Assembly (NCBI GenBank): GCA_017303415.1
Contig: JAFLBJ010000003.1
Coordinates: 62,001 to 126,000, forward strand
DNA length: 64,000 nucleotides
Source: Chitinophagales bacterium
Lineage (GTDB): Bacteria > Bacteroidota > Bacteroidia > Chitinophagales > Chitinophagaceae
Direction: 5' to 3'
Shown here: positions 1 through 7,288 of the stretch, in pieces
How the letters are laid out: each line of letters opens with the position of its first letter
Position numbering within the stretch: position 1 is the first letter of the stretch
Program-made: the position numbers and the translations under genes
Notes under the pieces: model-generated
Databases searched by the model: none
The model's input: only the letters and a program-made list of their open reading frames with translations
What the model was told of the DNA's origin: nothing

Positions 1-355
1 TGGTGATATCGATACGGTCATCGATCTTGCGAAATCTATTAAAGCTGGTGGCATTTTGAAACCCAAGGGCGATCTCAAAAAAATTGTCCCAGGTATATCG
101 ATCCGCTTTGTACTGTACGGCATAACTCAATAAACCATTTATGCCAAACGTATTTTGCTCTCCACCCGCGGCCCAGTTGCTCAGGGAGCCCTGGTTGAGG
201 TTTATCAACAGGGTTCCGCCCTTTTTCCAGCCCATGCTGTCCAGGCTTTTTACCTCTTTATTACTGGCTGACTGAAGTTCTTTGACGGTTCCGTCTTGAG
301 CGGTAAGGGTAAACGAACTAATGATAAGGAATAAATAAAGTAGTGTCTTTTTCAT
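1..355 (-). CDS. DUF3078 domain protein, 3' end outside window
   Basis: This is the N-terminal part of a secreted or outer-membrane protein; the gene runs off the left edge. Reading from the ATG whose complement ends at 355, the protein starts MKKTLLYLFLIISSFTLTAQ, a clear Sec signal peptide. It continues with GWKKGGTLLINLNQGSLSNW and then AAGGEQNTFG. The W-x-x-GG and NWAAGGE patterns are typical of the Bacteroidota DUF3078 family, which is generally predicted to be an outer-membrane beta-barrel of unknown function. No operon partner is evident; mscL lies just upstream on the same strand with a 27-bp gap. The family call is from memory of the motif; function is unknown. Confidence 0.75.
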   Translation of the reverse strand, partial: MKKTLLYLFLIISSFTLTAQDGTVKELQSASNKEVKSLDSMGWKKGGTLLINLNQGSLSNWAAGGEQNTFGINGLLSYAVQYKADRYTWDNFFEIALGFQNATSFNRFRKIDDRIDIT

Positions 356-382
356 ATTTTCTGATAATATAAATCGAACGAA

Positions 383-751
383 TTACTTTTTCAATGCATC
401 CCGGATCTCCCGAAGCAAAGTAATTTCTTCCGGAGTTGGAGCCGGAGCTGCCTCTTCCTTTTTCTTCATACTGTTCATGGCTTTCACCACCAGGAAGAGA
501 ATAAAGGCGATCACTACAAACTTGATGATAGCGGCCAGAAACTTACCATACTTGACAGCCCCCCAGGTGAGTTGGTCAATGTCTTTCGCATCAAGTTTTT
601 CCAGCGCTGGAGTAAGAAGAAGCGGCGTGATCACATCGTCTACAAGCGAGGAGATGATGGCCCCAAAGGCACCACCGATGATAACGGCAATCGCCAGGTC
701 GAGCATATTGCCTTTTACAGCAAACTCTTTGAATTCTTTAAGCATTCCCAT
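383..751 (-). CDS. mscL: Large-conductance mechanosensitive channel MscL
   Basis: MscL is a homopentameric inner-membrane channel that opens under membrane tension and releases solutes during hypo-osmotic shock. The 122-aa length fits the family. The N-terminal amphipathic segment (MLKEFKEFAVKGNMLDLAIA) is followed by TM1 with the glycine-rich pore stretch AVIIGGAFGAIISSLV (about residues 22-38), a periplasmic loop, TM2 (about 74-92, AAIIKFVVIAFILFLVVKA), and a charged C-terminal helix with the Pro/Glu-rich linker seen in many MscL proteins. It appears to be a single gene between DUF3078 and a PPK2 gene on the same strand. The upstream gap contains TAACTTTA (complement of 785-792), a one-mismatch version of the Bacteroidota TAnnTTTG -7 box. 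Confidence 0.96.
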   Translation of the reverse strand: MGMLKEFKEFAVKGNMLDLAIAVIIGGAFGAIISSLVDDVITPLLLTPALEKLDAKDIDQLTWGAVKYGKFLAAIIKFVVIAFILFLVVKAMNSMKKKEEAAPAPTPEEITLLREIRDALKK

Positions 752-832
752 AATGGTTGGTTTTTAAATGTTTGAAATATTAAATAAAGTTAGCATAAGT
801 AGTTTATGAACCATAAAAGGTTGCATGCCCTT

Positions 833-1576
833 TTATTTTTTTAATCCGGGGTATTTCATCTCCAATCCCTGTAAAAGATTGTACAAATGTGAGGCGATCA
901 CAAATTCCTTGTACCAGTTCTGGTCAGCCGGTACGATCACCCAGGGTGGCTGATTGCAGTGGGTGAAGCAATCATTGTAAACCTTCATGTAGTCATCCCA
1001 TTTTTTGGCTTCTTCGAGGTCCCTTTCATTGTATTTCCACATTTTGGCCGGGTCATGAAGTCTTTCCTGTAAGCGTTCATTCTGTTCCTCGGGTGAAACA
1101 TGGAGGTAGAATTTGAGGATATGAGTTTGATTGTGTTCCTGAAGCTGTTGTTCAAAATCATTGATCGCCTTCATCCTTTTTTTAGCGGTCGTATCATCAC
1201 ACCATCCATGGACACGGGTAACAAGGATATCTTCATAATGAGAGCGATTGAATATCTGTATCATGCCTTTGGGCGGAACATGGCGATGGATACGCCATAG
1301 AAAATCGTGGGATAACTCTTCCGGGGTAGGCACTTTAAAGGATTGTACCCGAACGCCCTGAGGGTTCATTTGTCCAAATACATTCCGGATCACTCCGTCT
1401 TTTCCACTGGCATCCATGCCCTGAAGGATGATCAATACCGAATGTTTGCCTTCGGCAAAAAGAAGGTTCTGCAGGTCATCCAGCTTATCTAATATCTCCC
1501 GGGTCTTTTTCTTGGTATTCTCTTTATCAAAATCCTTTGGAGCGCGTGTGGATAAGGAAGTAAGTTGTTTTGCCAT
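833..1576 (-). CDS. PPK2-family polyphosphate:nucleotide phosphotransferase
   Basis: PPK2 enzymes move phosphate between polyphosphate and nucleotides in the cytoplasm. The 247-aa protein has the Walker A-like loop GMDASGKDG (about residues 53-61), the lid/Walker B-like NRSHYEDILVTRVH (about 110-123), and a C-terminal PADQNWYKEF segment, all characteristic of the family. Size and sequence resemble the single-domain PPK2-related group that includes polyphosphate:AMP/ADP phosphotransferases. Whether AMP, ADP or another nucleotide is the main substrate cannot be read from the sequence. It is divergent from the EamA gene, with a 70-bp intergenic region, and has no partner gene. Confidence 0.9.
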   Translation of the reverse strand: MAKQLTSLSTRAPKDFDKENTKKKTREILDKLDDLQNLLFAEGKHSVLIILQGMDASGKDGVIRNVFGQMNPQGVRVQSFKVPTPEELSHDFLWRIHRHVPPKGMIQIFNRSHYEDILVTRVHGWCDDTTAKKRMKAINDFEQQLQEHNQTHILKFYLHVSPEEQNERLQERLHDPAKMWKYNERDLEEAKKWDDYMKVYNDCFTHCNQPPWVIVPADQNWYKEFVIASHLYNLLQGLEMKYPGLKK

Positions 1577-1646
1577 GCCAGGTGTTTATGACCGAAAATA
1601 AAAAAGTTTCGTCGCTTTGAGTCTGATTGGTGAATTTTGTCGGCTT

Positions 1647-2519
1647 ATGAATTCCAGCAAAGGGTTTGCCAATTGGGCGATTTTTATCCTGCTCTGTATA
1701 ATTTGGGGTAGTTCTTTTATCCTGATGAAGTGGAGCCGGGAGGGGTTAAATGCCACCCAGATCGCATCGGTCAGGATCTTTGCTGCGGGATTGGTCTTTC
1801 TTCCATTTGGGATACTTTACTTCCGACAGATCCCTCGCAATAAACTTCATCTCGTTCTTCTTTCCGCTCTTTTTGGCAATCTGTTTCCCGCTTACCTTTT
1901 TGCCGCGGCCATTGCCAAAAAGGTTGATAGTTCCCTGGCGGGTATCCTCAATTCACTCACCCCCTTGTTTGTCGTAGTGATCGGAGTGCTGGTCTTTCGT
2001 ACCACGGTGAAGCGCCAACAAATTCTGGGCATCCTGGTTGGATTTGCCGGACTTTGCCTGTTGACCTTGTCACGTGGTGGCATCCGGTTGGATAACCTGG
2101 AATATGCGGCCTGGATCGTTTTGGCAACCGCTTTGTATGGCACCAACGTCAATATTGTCAGTAAATATCTGCGGGAAGTGGACCCGGTAAAACTGGCTAC
2201 TGTTTCGCTCTCTTTTATGGTCATTCCTACTGCCCTTGTACTCTGGCAACAGGATATTCTTTATTTACCATTCGGGGATAAGACCGTGCAGTATTCACTG
2301 ATTGCCTCGGCCGTTTTGGGAATTGTAGGGAGTGCCATTGCCACCGCCCTGTTCTATGTGTTGGTGAAGAATGCAGGGGCGTTATTTGCCTCCCTGGTCA
2401 CTTATGGAATACCTTTTATTTCCATCTTCTGGGGACTCCTGGATGGAGAATTGGTGACTTCCATTCAGATCGCCTGTCTGATGGTTATTTTGGCCGGGGT
2501 TTATCTGGCCAGAAAATAA
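1647..2519 (+). CDS. EamA-family (DMT superfamily) transporter
   Basis: This is a predicted inner-membrane exporter of small metabolites; the substrate cannot be inferred. From the ATG at 1647 it is 290 aa with about ten hydrophobic helices in two similar halves, as in the drug/metabolite transporter superfamily. The first half begins IFILLCIIWGSSFILMKWS, a classic EamA N-terminus; the second starts near YAAWIVLATALYGTNVNIVS. It ends in a short cytoplasmic tail (YLARK). A TTG ten codons upstream (1617) would extend the protein, but the ATG places the start just before the first helix and is preferred. It is convergent with frr, with 8 bp between the stop codons. Confidence 0.88.
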   Translation: MNSSKGFANWAIFILLCIIWGSSFILMKWSREGLNATQIASVRIFAAGLVFLPFGILYFRQIPRNKLHLVLLSALFGNLFPAYLFAAAIAKKVDSSLAGILNSLTPLFVVVIGVLVFRTTVKRQQILGILVGFAGLCLLTLSRGGIRLDNLEYAAWIVLATALYGTNVNIVSKYLREVDPVKLATVSLSFMVIPTALVLWQQDILYLPFGDKTVQYSLIASAVLGIVGSAIATALFYVLVKNAGALFASLVTYGIPFISIFWGLLDGELVTSIQIACLMVILAGVYLARK

Positions 2520-2527
2520 AGGTTGTC

Positions 2528-3091
2528 TTAAACGGCCATTATCTCTTTCTCCTTAGAAGCCAGGTGTTTATCAACAAAGGCGATATACTTGTCAGTCACT
2601 TGCTGGACACGCTCTTCGGCGTCTTTGCAGGCATCTTCTGAGAGACCGTTCTTCTGAAGTTTCTTGATGCCTTCGATGGAATCGCGGCGGATATTCCGGA
2701 TGGCCACTTTGGAGTGTTCTCCTTCGCCATGACAACGTTTAACCAGTTCCTTTCTTCTTTCCTCGGTCAATGGGGGCAGAAAAAGGCGGATCACTGCGCC
2801 ATCATTTTGGGGGGTGACACCGATATTGGCAGCGATGATCGAGCGTTCGATAGGCTGCAGCATATTCTTTTCCCAGGGTTGGATACTCAGGGTCCTGGCA
2901 TCCAATACACTGATATTGGCTACCTGATTGAGTGCCGTGGGTGAACCGTAATAATCAACTACCAAACCATCCAACATCTGGGGATTGGCCTTTCCGGCGC
3001 GTATTTTAGTGAGTTCTGATTCTAGGTGGGCGATCGCTTTCTTCATGGAGTCTTCGGTAGACTCAATAATGCTGGAAATATCTTCTGCCAT
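2528..3091 (-). CDS. frr: Ribosome recycling factor
   Basis: RRF works with EF-G to split post-termination ribosomes. The start chosen (complement of 3089-3091) gives 187 aa beginning MAEDISSIIESTEDSMKKAI, matching the usual about 185 residues. The open frame continues upstream through the palindromic repeat at 3131-3254, but that extension is repeat-encoded (PPTSVIRHPSS-like) and is rejected. Diagnostic stretches are LTKIRAGKANPQML (helix 1), the beta-domain segment SIQPWEKNMLQPIERSI, and the C-terminal helical part RRDSIEGIKKLQKNGLSEDA. It lies downstream of the WecA-like gene on the same strand with the repeat between them. Confidence 0.97.
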   Translation of the reverse strand: MAEDISSIIESTEDSMKKAIAHLESELTKIRAGKANPQMLDGLVVDYYGSPTALNQVANISVLDARTLSIQPWEKNMLQPIERSIIAANIGVTPQNDGAVIRLFLPPLTEERRKELVKRCHGEGEHSKVAIRNIRRDSIEGIKKLQKNGLSEDACKDAEERVQQVTDKYIAFVDKHLASKEKEIMAV

Positions 3092-3130
3092 AACTGTGGA
3101 ATTTGGGAAGGCGAATTTAGGGAAAATAGT

Positions 3131-3254
3131 TGGATGACGGAGAGCAGATGACGGATGACGGATGACAGATGTCGGAGGTTGGATGTCGGAGGTTTGGAGT
3201 AGAAAAGCCAGAACCCCGGACAACCGTCATCGGTCATCGGTCATCTGTCATCCA
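3131..3254. repeat. Heptad-word palindrome, GGATGAC family
   Basis: The left arm reads as consecutive 7-mers (ggatgac, ggagagc, agatgac, ggatgac, ggatgac, agatgtc, ggaggtt, ggatgtc). The right arm is their complement (gtcatcg, gtcatcg, gtcatct, gtcatcc). The arms can fold into a long imperfect stem. It sits between the WecA-like gene and frr. Confidence 0.85.
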
Positions 3255-3257
3255 ATA

Positions 3258-4415
3258 TCAACTATTAACCGGAATTTTCTCCACCTGATAAGAATAAGAG
3301 TCCTTGGTGATCTTCGGAATCGCTCTTTCGGCTTTTTGACGGGCTTTTTGTTTGCGGGCGCCGAGGATATAGAGCCATTGGAAAACCAGGAACAGGGCTA
3401 CCACATACCCAAGCACACCAATGGAAGCGGCGGCTGTCCAGGCAATGGTATCGGTCATCAGAAGAACGGCGATCGGGAAAGAAAGAAGGCTGGTACCGAT
3501 CAGTACATAAGCTACCTGACGGTCTTTCAACCCGAGATAGGCCAGGTGGTGTGTAATATGGTCTTTCCCGCCAACAAAGGGGGATTGTTTTTTCATGAGC
3601 CGGCGGATGGTTACCGTGGTGGTATCGATCAGGGGAACAATAAAGAACAGGGCAGGAATTACGAAAGGTTTGATCTGGAATACACCCTGATTGCCATCGT
3701 TGAACTGCCAGAAGTAAAGAATGCTGGTAGAGGCCAGGAATACCCCCAGGAACTGGCTACCGGTATCTCCCATATAGATACGGGAGGGACTCCAGTTGAA
3801 ATACAGGAAACCAATGATGGATCCCAGTACACCGACCAGAAGATAGAGATAAAGATTTCCGGATACATTACCTGAAACAAGGGCCACAGTAATAAGTCCG
3901 CCGATGATCAGCGAAGAAATGGAACCCGTGATGGCATCCATATTATCCAGCATATTGATCGAATTCATCAGTCCCACAACCCAGGTAATGGTAAAGAGGA
4001 TGTTGATGATTTCAATATTGGAGATATTGGTCTTGATACCGCAGGCCAACAGTATAACGGCACAGGACACCTGCATCAGGAATTTGATCAGGGGGTTTGT
4101 GTTATAGGCATCATCGGCCAGTCCCATAAGAAAACCAAGCGTGGATGCAGCCATGATCCCGACCATCTGCTTATCCATGACAAAATTCTGTGCCTTGGGG
4201 ATGAGTCCGATGATAGCGATAGAGATCAGGAAAACGATAAAAAAGGAAATACCTCCTACCGAAGGTTTAACGTGAGAAGACCAACGTACCTGCTTAAAAG
4301 CGATGTTGTTTCGGGAACCGAGATTGAAGGAAAATTTGAGCAATAGATAGTTGATCAGAAACGATACTGAAGCCGCAATAATAAAATAAAACAGCAGTAA
4401 AGTTGTCGTAGTCAT
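3258..4415 (-). CDS. WecA/MraY-family undecaprenyl-phosphate sugar-1-phosphate transferase
   Basis: This integral membrane enzyme attaches a sugar-1-phosphate (GlcNAc-1-P in WecA) to undecaprenyl phosphate, the first step in making a lipid-linked glycan. The 385-aa protein has about ten helices and the family motifs in order: LADDAYN (Mg-binding DD, about residue 100), NSINMLDNMDA (NxxNxxDxxD, about 151-161), YMGDTGSQFLG (about 214-224), and HITHHLAYLG (the HxxHH loop, about 286). It is more like WecA/TagO than true MraY, since no mur genes surround it. The sugar specificity is not visible. Last 20 residues are polar and probably cytoplasmic. Confidence 0.88.
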   Translation of the reverse strand: MTTTTLLLFYFIIAASVSFLINYLLLKFSFNLGSRNNIAFKQVRWSSHVKPSVGGISFFIVFLISIAIIGLIPKAQNFVMDKQMVGIMAASTLGFLMGLADDAYNTNPLIKFLMQVSCAVILLACGIKTNISNIEIINILFTITWVVGLMNSINMLDNMDAITGSISSLIIGGLITVALVSGNVSGNLYLYLLVGVLGSIIGFLYFNWSPSRIYMGDTGSQFLGVFLASTSILYFWQFNDGNQGVFQIKPFVIPALFFIVPLIDTTTVTIRRLMKKQSPFVGGKDHITHHLAYLGLKDRQVAYVLIGTSLLSFPIAVLLMTDTIAWTAAASIGVLGYVVALFLVFQWLYILGARKQKARQKAERAIPKITKDSYSYQVEKIPVNS

Positions 4416-4722
4416 AAAGTCCTTTCGTTTGGTCCGTTATTTGGCCGATAGTAGCCGGTGGTTTTTGGATAATTGGATGGTGGCTACAATCAAGAAATAA
4501 CCGGAATTGGTTGCAAAAATAGGCTTCAACCGCCAAGATCAGGAATCACTGATGAACTTTTTTAATGCACATATGTGATTATCATGCGGATATTGGCAAT
4601 TTTGACCGGAATTTACTTAGGGCAAATGCGTGGTTCTTTCAAAAAAGTCAGACATTTGCACCGTTTCCAAAAACGATCATTTGAATTGATTTATTATAAA
4701 AAGTTTAAAATCTCCCCAAAAA
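4416..4722. other. Intergenic region, no gene seen
   Basis: This roughly 300-bp divergent region separates the WecA-like gene (minus) and transketolase (plus). It is AT-rich. I see no convincing coding frame or RNA. It contains a 10-bp palindrome CACATATGTG at 4568-4577, and GACATTTG at about 4652-4659, one mismatch from TAnnTTTG and a possible but weak -7 box for the transketolase gene. The start codon of transketolase follows an A-rich leader. Confidence 0.5.
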
Positions 4723-5559
4723 ATGGCAGCACTTACTGAAATCTCGTCGCAAATCAGAAGAGATATTGTTAGAATGGTTCATGGATGCGCCAGTGGTCAC
4801 CCGGGTGGTTCCCTCGGCTGTACAGACTACTTTACCGCACTCTTCTTTCGGGTGATGAAACATGACCCCTCCTTCCATATGGATGGCAAAGGAGAAGACC
4901 TGTTTTTCCTCTCCAATGGCCATATTTCCCCTGTGTATTACAGCACATTGGCCCGTTCCGGATATTTTGATATTAAAGAATTGGCCACCTTCCGTAAACT
5001 CAATTCCCGGCTGCAGGGACACCCGGCTACGCATGAACATTTGCCCGGTATTCGTATCGCTTCAGGCTCGCTCGGACAAGGAATGAGCGTGGCCATCGGC
5101 GCCGCTCTGACCAAAAGATTAAATGGTGAAAATACGACCGTATTTTCCCTGCATGGTGATGGAGAACTGCAGGAAGGACAGAATTGGGAGGCTATTATGT
5201 TCGCAGCACACCATAAATTGGACAATCTGGTCTCCACGGTTGACTGGAACGGTCAGCAAATTGACGGTCCAACCAAAAAAGTAATGAATTTGGGGGATCT
5301 CGGTGCCAAATTCGAAGCTTTTGGCTGGCAGGTGCTCCACCTCGAAAACGGAAATGACCCCGAAGCCGTTGCTGCAAAACTGGAAGAAGCAAAGACATTT
5401 CGTGGAAAAGGTAAGCCCATTGTCATACTCATGAAGACTCAAATGGGAAGCGGTGTTGACTTTATGCAAGGCACCCACGAATGGCATGGCATTGCCCCTA
5501 ATGATGAGCAACTGGCTAAAGCCCTGGCGCAGTTGCCAGAGACATTGGGAGACTATTAA
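4723..5559 (+). CDS. Transketolase, N-terminal (TPP-binding) subunit
   Basis: Transketolase moves two-carbon units between sugar phosphates in the non-oxidative pentose phosphate pathway. At 278 aa this is only the thiamine-diphosphate-binding half. It shows GHPGGSLGCTDY near the N-terminus, the switch SLGQGMSVAIGAA (about 114-126), and the TPP motif GDGELQEGQNWEA about 30 residues before VDWNGQQIDG. In split-type transketolases a separate C-terminal subunit supplies the pyrimidine-binding and C-terminal domains; it usually lies directly downstream. Here the next gene is an unrelated permease on the other strand, so the partner must be elsewhere. The protein ends cleanly (LPETLGDY) with no sign of truncation. 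Confidence 0.93.
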   Translation: MAALTEISSQIRRDIVRMVHGCASGHPGGSLGCTDYFTALFFRVMKHDPSFHMDGKGEDLFFLSNGHISPVYYSTLARSGYFDIKELATFRKLNSRLQGHPATHEHLPGIRIASGSLGQGMSVAIGAALTKRLNGENTTVFSLHGDGELQEGQNWEAIMFAAHHKLDNLVSTVDWNGQQIDGPTKKVMNLGDLGAKFEAFGWQVLHLENGNDPEAVAAKLEEAKTFRGKGKPIVILMKTQMGSGVDFMQGTHEWHGIAPNDEQLAKALAQLPETLGDY

Positions 5560-5566
5560 CTACCAG

Positions 5567-5623
5567 GATAAAAGGATTTATAAGATTGATTAGTCGATAA
5601 TCAATCTTATAAATCCTTTTATC
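5567..5623. terminator. Perfect 26-bp inverted repeat, likely bidirectional terminator
   Basis: The arms at 5567-5592 and 5598-5623 are perfect reverse complements around a 5-nt loop (gtcga). The element lies between two convergent genes, 7 bp after the transketolase stop and 15 bp before the end of the permease gene, with T/A-rich ends on both sides. This placement fits a shared transcription terminator. Its arms are AT-rich and do not show the exact 7-nt words of the heptad palindromes. Confidence 0.8.
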
Positions 5624-5638
5624 TTTTAATCCAGGTAT

Positions 5639-6859
5639 TTAGTACCTCAACTCCCCGTCCGTCTCCCCTGCTTTTCTTGCCGGGATCCAGGCGGCTAACA
5701 AAGAGATCAGGAAAACCGTAGCACCAACCAGAAGAAAATCGGCCAGGTGTAATTCCACAGGAAAATAGCTGATGAGGAAGGATCCTCCGCCAAGACTCAG
5801 CCAGTGAAAATGTTGTTGCCCCAGGGCGATGATGATGGCCAATATCATTCCCAGCCCACCACCTATCAGGGCCAGCAAAAGCCCTTCGGTGATGAATATC
5901 CGCTGAATGAATCCAGGTGTGGCCCCAAGTGCATGCAAGACCAATGTATCCTTTCGCTTTTCCAAAACCAGCATAGTCAATGCCCCGATCATATTGAAGG
6001 CTGCTACAACCAGTATCAGGCTCAACACAGCATAGATCACCCATTTCTCAGCACGCATTACGGAATACAACCCCTTGTTTTGTTCATACCGGGTCATCAC
6101 CTTAAAATTATTCCCCAGCAGCGCCTGGATCTGGTCGCGCAATGCATTGGCCTGTCCGGGATCGGTGATTGCGATCTCCAATCCACCGGATTGGTCTTCA
6201 CGCAAACCCGTCATCTGTCGCAGAAAATCCAGGTTGGTGATCGCATATTTATTATCAAAATCCTTCTGGATTGCAAATACGCCTGAAGCGAGGGCTGTTT
6301 GCGAACGAACTGAACGCATGAGATCGGTGGATAACCCCGCCTGTTTATCCGGCAGATAAACCACCAGAGGCAGTAGGGTACGATCGGCCATTACATTTAG
6401 CGCATTTTCCACCCCTGACCCGAGTACCAGCGAAGGGTTCTCGGCATTTCCCAGGGTGAATTCGCCCCGCACTACATTACGAGCCACGCCCGACACCCGT
6501 GGATACTGGGCATCCACTCCTTTGATAGTTACCATCGATTGGTAGTCACCATTCTGAACAAGGGCCTTTTCCTCCAGTACAAAGGACCAGGCATTGACGC
6601 CACTCACTCCTTTGATCTGGTCCAATTGAGATTGGGACAGGGTCAGCACCTTTCCTTCGGCGGGAAATACCTTAAGATCCGTATAAAAAGAAGAGTAAAG
6701 GGATTTGACCAATCCCTCAAAGCCATTGAAAACACTTAAAACAAGGATAAGCGCCGCCGTCCCAATCAACATAGCCAGGATACTGATCCAGGCAATGATA
6801 TTGATGGCATTTGTGGTCTTTTTGGCCTTGAAATAGCGCCAGGCAAATAGAAAATGCAA
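5639..6859 (-). CDS. LolC/LolE-type ABC transporter permease (FtsX superfamily)
   Basis: This 406-aa inner-membrane permease resembles the LolC/LolE subunits that release lipoproteins from the inner membrane. It has one N-terminal helix (IAWISILAMLIGTAALILVL), a large periplasmic domain of roughly 200 residues (about 50-255), and three C-terminal helices with the FtsX-domain feature ERKDTLVLHALGATPGFIQR (about 300-320). The N-terminus FLFAWRYFKAKKTTNAIN is typical. No LolD-like ATPase is adjacent; it probably lies elsewhere. It follows rbfA on the same strand with 11 bp between, so the two are probably cotranscribed. MacB-type permeases are an alternative, but topology and start favour LolC/E. 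Confidence 0.87.
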   Translation of the reverse strand: MHFLFAWRYFKAKKTTNAINIIAWISILAMLIGTAALILVLSVFNGFEGLVKSLYSSFYTDLKVFPAEGKVLTLSQSQLDQIKGVSGVNAWSFVLEEKALVQNGDYQSMVTIKGVDAQYPRVSGVARNVVRGEFTLGNAENPSLVLGSGVENALNVMADRTLLPLVVYLPDKQAGLSTDLMRSVRSQTALASGVFAIQKDFDNKYAITNLDFLRQMTGLREDQSGGLEIAITDPGQANALRDQIQALLGNNFKVMTRYEQNKGLYSVMRAEKWVIYAVLSLILVVAAFNMIGALTMLVLEKRKDTLVLHALGATPGFIQRIFITEGLLLALIGGGLGMILAIIIALGQQHFHWLSLGGGSFLISYFPVELHLADFLLVGATVFLISLLAAWIPARKAGETDGELRY

Positions 6860-6870
6860 GGTATTCGCGG

Positions 6871-7251
6871 TTATTGTTGTTTGTTCCCTTCTTCTTCGTC
6901 ACGGATCTTCTTAAAGAGGTCTTCCATCTTGAATACATGGTCGAGGGTATCATCGGCAAAATACTTGATCTCAGGTATGCGCCGCAATTGGAGTTTGATA
7001 CGGTTGGCCAACTCCTTCTTGATCTCCCAGCCCCTGTCTTCGATCCGCTTCAAGGCAGCTGCAGGATCCTCGATCTTGAAAAAACTCAAATAGATCCGGG
7101 CCTCCAACAGATCGGGCGTGATCCGAACCGCCGAAACCGATACCATACCCCCATCGATCATGGACAAACCAAGTCGCTGAAGAATATCATTTATCTCCTT
7201 ATTGATCAGGCTGCCAACCTGTTTCTGTCTTTTACCTTCCTTCATATACAC
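6871..7251 (-). CDS. rbfA: Ribosome-binding factor A
   Basis: RbfA is a small KH-fold protein needed for late 30S subunit maturation. The 126-aa product has the expected layout: an N-terminal helix (KRQKQVGSLINKEINDILQR), the strand MVSVSAVRITPDLLEARIYL, the helix RIEDRGWEIKKELANRIKL, and the conserved end RRIPEIKYFADDTLDHVFKM. The first ATG is at 7251 and a second in-frame ATG lies two codons later (7245); either is possible. It is divergent from the ABC exporter with only 37 bp between start codons, so the promoters must overlap. Confidence 0.94.
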   Translation of the reverse strand: MYMKEGKRQKQVGSLINKEINDILQRLGLSMIDGGMVSVSAVRITPDLLEARIYLSFFKIEDPAAALKRIEDRGWEIKKELANRIKLQLRRIPEIKYFADDTLDHVFKMEDLFKKIRDEEEGNKQQ

Positions 7252-7288
7252 ACATTTATTCGTGGTAAAATTAGTTACTTTGCCCCGA

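Noticed and set aside
3092..3223. N-terminal extension of ribosome recycling factor
   Set aside because: It is encoded by the palindromic repeat. The canonical RRF start is at 3091.
4568..4577. CACATATGTG palindrome as an operator
   Set aside because: It is only 10 bp, in an AT-rich region, and not placed near a convincing promoter.
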